Part shown: piece after piece, positions 55,922 to 64,000 of the stretch
How the letters are laid out: every line of letters begins with the position of its first letter
How positions within the stretch are numbered: position 1 is the stretch's first letter
Assembly: GCA_021234155.1 (NCBI GenBank)
Contig: JAJEKV010000057.1
Coordinates: forward strand, 3,939,821-4,003,820
Direction of reading: 5' to 3'
Length of the DNA stretch: 64,000 bases
DNA from: Isoetes taiwanensis
Taxonomy: Eukaryota; Streptophyta; Lycopodiopsida; Isoetales; Isoetaceae
The notes under the pieces: generated by a model
Seen by the model: the letters and a program-made list of their open reading frames with translations, nothing else
Databases searched by the model: none
Told to the model about the DNA's origin: nothing
Made by a program: the position numbers and the translations under genes

Positions 55922-58870
55922 CAAGGTGCTGCGCACGGAGGGTTGCCCACTGTGGCCTGAGGGTGAAGCAGCTTAAATCATACTTCACTCTCAAGCCCCA
56001 GCTGTATACTCGATCAAGCTTGTTATTCCAAATATTTGGTTTGCAAATTTGCAATCAAGATCTTTGCTTAAAGGAAAATTATGTCCATGATAGAACAAGG
56101 AAAAACATTCGTTCACTGTCCCAATACATCATCTTCAATGCATTGATTGAGATCGAGGGCATTGCTGCAGGGCTCCTATTAACAAAATACAGATTCCAGT
56201 CTACATTAAACACGCCTTGCAAGAACTTCTATTGAAGAACAAAGCAAAATTTCTATTAGTGTACATGATGCCTTCATTTAAAACCTGAAGGTGCAACCTG
56301 CAATTGTCAAATATTTGTCAACCTGGGCTTCAGTTCCCATAATCCTGAAGAAATAAGTGCAAGTAGCATGCTTCAACTCATCATCATCAAACCCAACACT
56401 TAAGATCTTGTTCCTCTTTGCTCTTCCTTTAGCGCTGACCAAAAAGTAACTATTATTATATATTTCATCTTCTTTGAGCTCTCTAACCTTGGCTTTTATC
56501 TTCTAACCCAGCAATTCTGAGCTCTTCTCTTGCAATATCAATTCTAATCTGCTCGTGTATTGATCAACGGGAGTGGAGAGGAGTTGTTGCCAAATATTAT
56601 CCAAAAGATGATTTTTTTCATTGTGGATGTCCGTACTTCGTATTCTAATCCAATTCTTGGGCACCTTAGAAGTAGAGCTCCACCAATCCATACATTCTAG
56701 ATCGCTCAAGGGCTTGTTGGAGTTGTTGATAATATTCAAAAAAATTAGCCTATCTAATAAACTAGTGTTAAGCTTAAGTAAGTTCTTCTCTTCTTCTGAT
56801 TCGATTTGTTGTTGATAGTCAAAAGCTACAAAGAGTGACTTGATGGGCTTCATTATTGACTGGTAAATTGACTTGATGTGCTTCATTATTTACTCAAACT
56901 CTTGTATTCACATCAAACATGTTGGTCAACCTAGCTAATACCTAGCTAATAGCTGATGCAATTGGATTGCAAATAACTGGATTACTAGTGAACTATTTGA
57001 ATGTCAAGGGGAGGACACAATATTAGTGGCATTACATAACATCGCACACAATAGCTTATTTGATACACTTGATTGTAGCTATAGGTATTAGTCTCATTCT
57101 TATAAACATCCTTTGCCATAGATGGATTTGCATTTGCTTACTACACCAAGTCAAGATTTTGACACATTTTACAAGTGCTACGTACTAGAGCACAATTTAT
57201 TAAATCAAGATTTTGATACATTTTACTAGCATTTGACCAAAAGGATTCTATGAGGACCTTGAACTTGGTACACGATCCTATTCTCTCGCATACTATGTGC
57301 TTGACATAATTTTAAATGCACTACCGGACTCACAAGAATGAGAAGGTGAAATTAATTGCAAATACCTAGCTAAGTCTTCCATTCCACTCATTGAAATCCC
57401 CGCCAGGTTCGATTCCATAAACATTGCATAATTCCTCCTTAACATCGTCTCTTAATTTGTTAGGGTAGAAAAGTACTAACCGCTACTGCCTCATTGTGTA
57501 TTTGCTTTAAGATCTCCTCCTGCATCCTTATAGCAAAGTAAGCATTTGCATAACATTTGAACCAACTGTCCTTTTATGTATGAAATAAAGAGCCTTACTT
57601 TAATCATTTTTGTGATCTTGCCATCCACAAAATGGAAATGCCTTAATGCCTTCCCGTATTTTAAATGCACAACCAAAAACTACATGATACATGTCAAGGT
57701 GCTACTATGTTCAATACAAAATGTTCCAAATGCCAAACTGAAAACTTCTTGTCCCTAACTTTTGCTATTTGAAGACACGAATCTTTGCAATAAACATGCC
57801 ACATCACATTAGCTTCCTTGGAATTCTCTTGAGTGCAGTAAGACCAAAAGGTGACAAGGGTCTCTTATGTTCACTGTATAGCACTTGAATCTTCAATATA
57901 TGTCGCACTTCAGTGTCTTTTTAACTCTGCCTTTCATATAGTTATATGCTTGTTTCCAAGAGCCATATAACTTTGTTTCACAAAGCTATATAATATTCTA
58001 TTCATTTGCGTACATTGCAGAAGAAAATGAAGATGCAACATCATTTGTAGTATTTCTTAATCCATGCATGCTAAGAGTATGTACAGCTGAAATGAACATG
58101 GAGAATGCTTATTTGTAAATTTAAATTCTCCCATACTGTTGCCCCAGTTTCCAGGCACAAAAGCCTACATTCCACAGGGTTGGCATTTGTACTGACGCCA
58201 CTGGTTGCATAAACTTGATAGAATCTGCCACATCATGCTTGAAGCAATTATCATATAGGTTCTAAATAAAAAACATCAAGACTTGATCATATACTTGTCA
58301 AAAAAGCTTCCCGCGGTGCTTCCTCAATAAGATGAATACCTTTATTCTTGCAAATCCTTCATGGGAGATACATGAAACTATTTACTTACTTGGCATGGCA
58401 GAAGTGCATATAAGACAAACAATTACACAAACAAAAGACACAATACGAACAAACTGTCTATCTCTGCGCATTCAATAGACCTTGCAGGCAAATAACTTGC
58501 CAGTCAATATTGGCATCACGAAAGGCTTCAATGTTTACAGGCTTCTTGAGTTCCAGCACACCCCTCCATTTCAAAACCAGGTAAAGGATCCATCTCTCGG
58601 TCAGTCTATTTGGCAAATCCAGATCTACTGGGAGAACAATCCCATGCTGACAACCATCTCATGTTATAGTTTCAATAAACATACACAACTTTTTAAAAGA
58701 CGTAGTTTTCTAAGCCTGTTCATTGACAAGCTTGTGATGGCAGCATTTAAAACCTACTAGGCCATAATGGTTACGTGTTAGTCAAAAAAACAAAACGGTA
58801 TTTTAGCACCTCTCAACAAATATAGAAAGCAATGGAATGACAATTCCTAATCCAATATGTGACTACAGAA
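55922..58870. other. Intergenic region, no supported gene
   Basis: Low-complexity AT-rich DNA. A minus-strand frame at 56886-56503 (127 codons, begins MKHIKSIYQSIMKPIKSLF) has amphipathic helices but no family I recognise. A ~50-bp phrase around TCAAGATTTTGA(C/T)ACATTTTAC is repeated near 57150 and 57210. Confidence 0.4.
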
Positions 58871-59543
58871 TGCATCAATTGGAGAGGACAAACCACATGA
58901 CGACATTGTCTAGTGGAATATAAAATGCAGTAGAAAGCCAAGAAAGAGCCAGATGGGGACGTCTTCTAGTAGGGATAATGGGAACGGTAAGAAGTTTGCC
59001 ATCCTCTCCAATAAAATCCGGACACTCATTTGGTCTTCTAGTAGCACAAGTCTTCATATCTATTCTAATCATATAGATAAAAGATTTGTTTAAGTGCTAA
59101 TAGCATTGACTTTTTTTAGAAATCAAAAACTTAAAAATTTAGAATACTTACTCTATTATTAGGTCTCTAATAACACCAGGTAATACCCCATCTTATAGAC
59201 ATGCAGTTTGAATAGATAAGTCTCCAAGTTCACTGGAGGCATTTTTCTCTGATGTGGCATCCCTAAAGAAAATATTATTGCTGCTGAGTTGTTGAATAAA
59301 TATGTTACTAGCTTTTTAGGCACTTGAGGAAGCCGTAGGGTGCAAAATAGCTGCCTAGAGAACGGGGTAGGTAGTTACCAAATTGCAAAGAGAAAAGTAA
59401 GTCTCCTACTTCTCCAACAAATATCAGCTCATTTGTCATTTGAATGCTGGCATTCTGAAATTCTGCGGTATAAAATCTAAAGTTACAAAGACTTCATCAG
59501 GAGGCAATTTGGGCTCCATGCAGACCTGCATCTGTAACAATTG

Positions 59544-59998
59544 CTATACATGATGAGAAGACATCAAAGAATCCATGTTCCAAGTATATCTGCTTACCAA
59601 TGAACAACTCCTTATCCATGTAAATCCGCAGGGTGGTTGTCTAATGATATTAATGGCTCGAAGATAATTTACGTATCCTGTCCCCACAGTCTTCCTTTCT
59701 TCTGAGTTAAGAGGTGGAACTTGAAAGAATGGGAAGGAATTTGAGGAGCAAGTGTGATTGCCTACTAGCTTAGTACCATTCAATACGTTTAATGGGACAC
59801 AATATCCTCGAACACTAAAATTTCTTGAAATATGACCAACACCCAAAGTTGAATGTGTCTTTTCTTCGCTCAATTTGAGAAGATTTTCCACTAACTCCTG
59901 AGAGTTGTGTACTGAAATCCCATCCACTTCTTTAATAGCATCTCCAACTTTTAGATGTGGAGAAAGAGGCGATTTAGGAGAAATACTGCACACCTACA
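59544..59998 (-). CDS. PDZ exon resembling the plant site-2 protease (S2P) (partial gene)
   Basis: After an acceptor ...CTTGTAG at ~59999 the minus strand reads VCSISPKSPLSPHLKVGDAI then KEVDGISVHNSQELVENLL, a PDZ domain with the L-x-x-G-D-x-I-x-x-V-D-G-x-x-V core. VRGYCVPLNVL follows. A PDZ domain with a downstream GYCVP-type segment is what I recall of plant membrane-bound S2P, which cuts membrane transcription factors in the Golgi. The donor is probably near 59690 (TACGTAAAT), with the rest of the frame read-through into an intron. Exons carrying the HExxH metalloprotease motif are not visible in the window, so this could be a fragment. Another PDZ-containing protein is possible. Confidence 0.5.
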
Positions 59999-60299
59999 AG
60001 TCATCTAGAATACAGTTACTTAAAATTTGAGAAATATAATCAGCATGAACAAATGACATATCAAAACCCCCAAATTGTGAGAAGAAAATGTTAACAACAG
60101 CAATGGAAGGGACTGCAAAATTAACCAGCATCCTGCACAGCACTGGAGTAGCAAACAGTAAAGTTTAAAAACAAAGGGATTTTAAGAAACAAAACAAATC
60201 GGAACGAAAGAAAATAGGAAGACGGGAAAACAAAGAGCAGTGTAAGCAATTCAAAATATGGGGGCTGACCAAATCATGGGGCCAATTGGTAAACTTCCT

Positions 60300-60446
60300 T
60301 GAGGCATGAACAGAAGTTATTGCAGTCCATGAGAGTGCATTTCTTGAAAGCATTCTTTCAAAGCAGGCTCGTGCATCATGCAGCTTCCTGCAGTTACCAT
60401 ACATATTACTAATATATACATCTGACTCATATCCATACTCAATAAT
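60300..60446 (-). pseudogene. PPR-repeat gene fragment, right side of an insertion
   Basis: On - it reads GIIEYGYESDVYISNMYG then NCRKLHDARACFERMLSRN and ALSWTAI, a plant PPR repeat pair (typically organelle RNA-binding). It aligns as the continuation of the fragment at 61465-61686. The normal MYGKCG is MYGNCR here. An intron or decay follows at ~60290. Confidence 0.7.
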
Positions 60447-61463
60447 CCCATCGATCCGAGACATCGGATCGCCATTCTAGAATGGGACGAGCATGCATGT
60501 TTTGCATGCATGCGGGCGGCGCATGCCCATTCTGGTTGGAAGTTCGCTATTTTAGGCGCGTTTCTGCATCGACTCCTCATCGGCGCTTCCTCTTCTCTCT
60601 CAGCAGTACCTCTTTCTCTTTGAATTGTTTCCAGGCAGGGGAGGGGCTTCTCCCTGCCTGGTTTGGCCAATTTGGCATTTCTTTCATGCTGTCCTTTTTC
60701 GGCCTTTAGCCTTCATCCTGTGACCTTCGTCCTCGATCCTAGTTTGTAAGGAAGTCCTTTGGTATTCGGGCGGTTTGTTGGTTTCATGCGAGTCTCATTC
60801 TAGAATCCCATCGATCCGAGACATCGGATCGGCATTCTAGAATGGGACGAGCATGCATGTTTTGCATGCATGCGGGCGGCGCATGCCCATTCTGGTTGGA
60901 AGTTCGCTATTTTAGGCGCGTTTCTGCATCGACTCCTCATCGGCGCTTCCCCTTCTCTCTCAGCAGTACCTCTTTCTCTTTGAACCCACCCTCCCCCTTC
61001 TTTGTTTATTATATTTGTCGCGTGGCACGCGCGTAATCAGCCCCTCCACTCTGGGAGGTTTGTTTTGTTTTGTTTTGTTTTTGTGGTGTTGGTGATGTGC
61101 AGGTACAGGTTGGCGAGCGGCATTTGTTTCGACTTCTCCATTCGTGGGTTTTGGGAGCGATTTCTCTGCCTTGCATTTGTCTAAGCCCCTTGCCGAAGGT
61201 TTATCACTAGGGTTTTTCCTCGAAAACCCGCAAGGGCGGGGTTTTTTAATCCCGGTGATAAGCTTTCAGCAGGTACACCAGCCGAACATCTGTTAGCATT
61301 GTATTTTTGGGGTCCAAATGATATAATTGGTTTCCCTTTATTTTCGTGGGTAGTTTGCATGTGTGCGGCTACCCACTATCCACCATTGTAGAAAATCTGC
61401 TGAGATGAATGAGAGCCTATCTATCGGGCGATTTGTTGGTTTCATGCGAGTCCCATTCTAGAA
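60447..61463. mobile_element. Two tandem insertion units with shared ends and different interiors
   Basis: Unit 1 (60447-60806) and unit 2 (60807-61463) both start CCCATCGATCCGAGACATCG, then CATTCTAGAATGGGACGAGC, and match for ~175 bp up to CTCTTTGAA. Both end GTTGGTTTCATGCGAGT(C/T)(C/T) then CATTCTAGAAT. The interiors are unrelated: unit 1 has CAGGCAGGGGAGG...CCCTGCCTG, unit 2 has a longer T/G-rich stretch. GGGACGAGCATGC and GCATGCGAGTCCC-like ends form short inverted repeats. Together they split a PPR gene. A non-autonomous DNA transposon family is likely; the superfamily is unknown. Confidence 0.6.
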
Positions 61464-61464
61464 T

Positions 61465-61686
61465 GAGACTGTGGGTGTATTTACCCTCTCCAAGCATTGA
61501 TTGACTCCCATATGCATCAAGAAGGCTTACATATGTAAAGTTGTCAGGCACCATATTCTCCAATAGCATACTTTTAAAGGCACTGAGAGCCTCTCTCCCA
61601 TGCTTGCCATACATGTCAACTAGGGCAGTGTCTATAATAGAGTCTCCATTGAGTGCATTATGGATAAAGCATATTGTTGTGCTCAA
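61465..61686 (-). pseudogene. PPR-repeat gene fragment, left side of an insertion
   Basis: On - it reads IIDTALVDMYGKHG, then REALSAFKSMLLENMVPDNF, TYVSLLDAYGSQSMLGEGKY and THSLILE, the usual PPR order of short and long motifs. Some residues between GKHG and REAL are missing, so a deletion has also occurred. The frame then runs into the insertion. The upstream part of the gene is not recognisable beyond 61690, and 61690-62470 shows no gene. Confidence 0.7.
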
Positions 61687-62469
61687 TGTAGAGTGGAAAA
61701 AAGAAAATGATGCTGCTTGTTCTGTCTGCCATGCTCATGAAAAGATAGATATTCCAACATTATGTATTAAGAATTGAGAAGCCAGGCCCTTAGAAATGAT
61801 ACCATTTCTGTGCATCTAACTTTGAAAAGGATACTATTTCTATGCATCTAGCAGCTAATGGAAATGGTCATCAAAGAAAGGAAGAATGAAAGGCTAATTT
61901 TCACTTCTGCGGGAGATCATCTAGGTCTATGAAACCAGAATGTTACAACGTACAACACTGCAGCTACAGAACAATAGGCTACACGGAAGAAAGCATAAAG
62001 CTTTTTTTGACAAAAAGCATGAAGCAGAGCTTACAGAGAGGCCTTGCATCAGCGAATTGTCTCGCTCTAAACCTGATTGAGAGATCTTGCAAGTGCATCA
62101 AACGATAACACATGAACAAAAAATAAAGTTATATGGCAGATATTGAGGTTATCTACGTACAAAATTCCTGAGGTTATCCGAAAAAATAAAATAAAATAAC
62201 CAAAGGAGAGAGATAAAAACCATCATTCAATTAAATTGGGATTATGTCTTAATATTGGGATAAATTTTATATTGCACTTTTTTAGTAACTTTGTTAAATT
62301 CACTTTTTTAGTAACTTTGTTGCCCTTAGACTAGAATAGACGTTAACATATAATCACACACGGGAATATAAACTCACACCTTAACTTCAAATTATAAAAT
62401 CATATATCATGGAACTCAAGTAGTACACAACTTTTATTGACTGTAGAAAAGATACATAGTAATTGTTTT

Positions 62470-64000
62470 TCATTTTTCCACTAGCATCCCCAAGGATATG
62501 AGAGGTATTGTAACTCTCGCTGTTTTACTAGGAATAGTTTTTGGAGTCCACGAGTACAATACGGTTTCAACGTCTAGCCAAATATCAGGATCACTTGGAT
62601 TTCTCCTCCACCTCTTTGTCCAACAATCTGAATATCTTTCTTTATCGGTGACATTACTCAACTGATGTACTGGACACCACCATTCCACGCGCACCTTATT
62701 GAAGTTAACATCACCTTCTTCTTTGCAAATATCCGAGATAGTCCATCCCAACCACACTGGATAGGTCTCTAGATCTGCTGGTTTTACTACTACAAATTGG
62801 TGGCACTCCACGTCAGTAGAAGGTTCATAACAATCCATGCCTAGATATTTTGGCCTATCCTTCTTAGGACCAACATAGTGTTTATCGTTGAGGAGGAGCA
62901 TATGCCTTCACAATGCTACTAATGGTACCATCATCTTCGTCGGCACCACTAATGTTTTCCACTTACTTTTAGGGAACCACCCTTCTTTCAAATCTTAGAG
63001 GATGTGTCTACCTCATCCAACAAGTTGATCACCTTCTTCCAATAATCTATCAATGCACGATTAGTCTCATCTGAATTAGTTTGCCAATGCTTGATGTAGT
63101 CATTGATGCCATCCTTAGTCAATCCCAATTGCTTGACTTCTTCAGTTGGTTTTAGAGCTTTTGGTTGACCAGGAGGTATCATAGGCTTGCCATTTGCATC
63201 CCCGTACCAAATTCTGCCCCACCTCTCCACTTCTCCTCTGAAGGTCTCATTTTCCATTGCATGATTGGAATCCCTTCTCTCACCCAAAAAGTGAATTGAA
63301 GAGGTCTAGAATGACCTTCCATGTCGAGAGCATAACCATCCACAAAACTCTTCCAATCAGGCACTTCTATGATAGATCCTATAGGAGATGGATTTGTACA
63401 TCCATGAAATATTTTCAATAGCCTAGGAAAGTTGGTAATTGTCTGCTGTCTCAATACATGACTATATTTTCCAAACAATGCATCCACATCCTCATGAGTA
63501 TGTCCGGGCATTAGGAACCCCAAATTGACTCTTTCAAAAATACCCACAGCTGTTAAGTAGGATAGGAAAGAAAACATCCACCTGTTCTTATTTTGACCAA
63601 AGACAATTATCTAGTTGCAAGAGGAGCTTTACGGGCATCTCGAGGTTTAGCACGAGATGTTGAAGCTCCAACATGTTCATTAGGTCCATTCCTCCTAAAT
63701 CTTGCCTTGCTAAACTTTTCAATACTATTAGGGGTTCCATCCAACAATGCACTATGTAGTGCCTGGCTAGCTGTAGGATCCTGTAGGTTACCATTGTAAC
63801 CCTTCTCATAGTTTCTTAAACACCTCATGATACTCCCAATGTGAAAATCTGGACCATCACTCCACAACTCTAAACTGAAATAGCCATAATAGGTCTGAGC
63901 CTGCCCATGCAATATTGCCCCGCATTGAAATCGCAAAGGATATGATCTTCCACATGACTTAGGAATGTACTTGAATTGTGGAAGACAAGTCTTCATTGGT
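62470..64000 (-). pseudogene. DUF7869-type transposase-like gene, runs off the window
   Basis: Four minus-strand frames form one broken gene. 63996-63607 (FQCGAILHGQAQTYYGYFSL) is followed by LLQLDNCLWSK (63600), KNRWMFSFLSYLTAVGIF, NLGFLMPGHTHEDVDALFGK and YSHVLRQQ (63577-63430), then PSEEKWRGG, KQLGLTKDGINDYIKHW (63120-63060) and a C-terminal part with YPVWLGWTISDI (62760). QLDN...KNR...GHTHEDVD is the signature I know from DUF7869-type proteins, which are linked to plant DNA transposons. Two frame changes and a stop break it. The N-terminus lies beyond 64000. Confidence 0.6.

Noticed and set aside
58875-59072. Second exon of the S2P-like gene on -
   Set aside because: The frame (TCATRRPNECPDFIGEDGK) could fit, but I could not match it to the protease or find consistent splice sites, so I left it out.

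Overview
The window is nuclear DNA of a land plant. It holds intron-bearing plant genes (a TIFY/JAZ-type gene, a PDZ exon resembling the plant site-2 protease, PPR-repeat fragments, exons resembling a WD40 protein) in a repeat-rich background of Ty3, Ty1/copia, LINE and CACTA-like elements. The non-L1-looking LINE, the DUF7869-type transposase-like protein and the overall texture make me lean to a fern or other seedless vascular plant. That is an inference, and nothing in the sequence fixes the species.

Layout. 1-9.3 kb, all on +: two promoter-driven genes followed by a Ty3/gypsy chromovirus gag-pol. The first gene encodes a histone H3-like protein (H3-type N-terminal tail, a very long charged linker, a complete C-terminal H3 histone fold). 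The second encodes an unrecognised protein. Both are preceded by the same regulatory pair of ~67-bp hairpins and by a TATAAATA box 110-120 bp before the start codon. 9.3-16.3 kb: a CACTA-like DNA transposon (9311-16279, 3-bp duplication ATA). 16.8-19.9 kb: a truncated and a complete solo LTR lying in a minus-strand gene that looks WD40-like. 20.4-21.8 kb: a TIFY/JAZ gene. 22.1-26.8 kb: a decayed L1-type LINE on -. 27-29.5 kb: a direct repeat pair and intact coiled-coil gene A (28895-29455). 30.1-30.4 kb: a 71-bp-arm foldback and a TTAA-flanked MITE. 30.4-32.9 kb: a copia 5' part joined to an inverted copia gag fragment. 32877-38305: a second CACTA-like transposon, inserted exactly at the start codon of coiled-coil gene B (a copy of gene A), whose ATG is regenerated by the TAT target duplication. 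38.9-47 kb: mostly intergenic, with a LINE 3' end and an inverted-repeat element. 47.3-51.3 kb: a nearly complete LINE of a different type. 52.1-52.4 kb: two spliced exons of an unknown gene. 52.9-55.9 kb: a second L1-type LINE with a poly(A) tail. 59.5-60.0 kb: the S2P-like PDZ exon. 60.1-61.7 kb: a PPR gene split by two tandem units with shared ends. 62.4-64.0 kb: a DUF7869-type gene on -, running off the window.

The most exciting part is the first 9 kb. A histone H3-like protein that keeps the ARTKQ start of H3 (K4) but has lost K9 and S10 sits just upstream of, and on the same strand as, a retrotransposon whose integrase ends in a chromodomain, the domain that in chromoviruses can read H3 tails. 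Its promoter hairpins are duplicated, in the same order, upstream of a second unknown gene, while the DNA between the hairpins is unrelated. I read this as a possible retroelement-borne chromatin-mimic module. The 5' LTR is not in the window, so membership of one element is inferred and not shown. This copy is damaged (frameshifts and in-frame stops in most of its genes).
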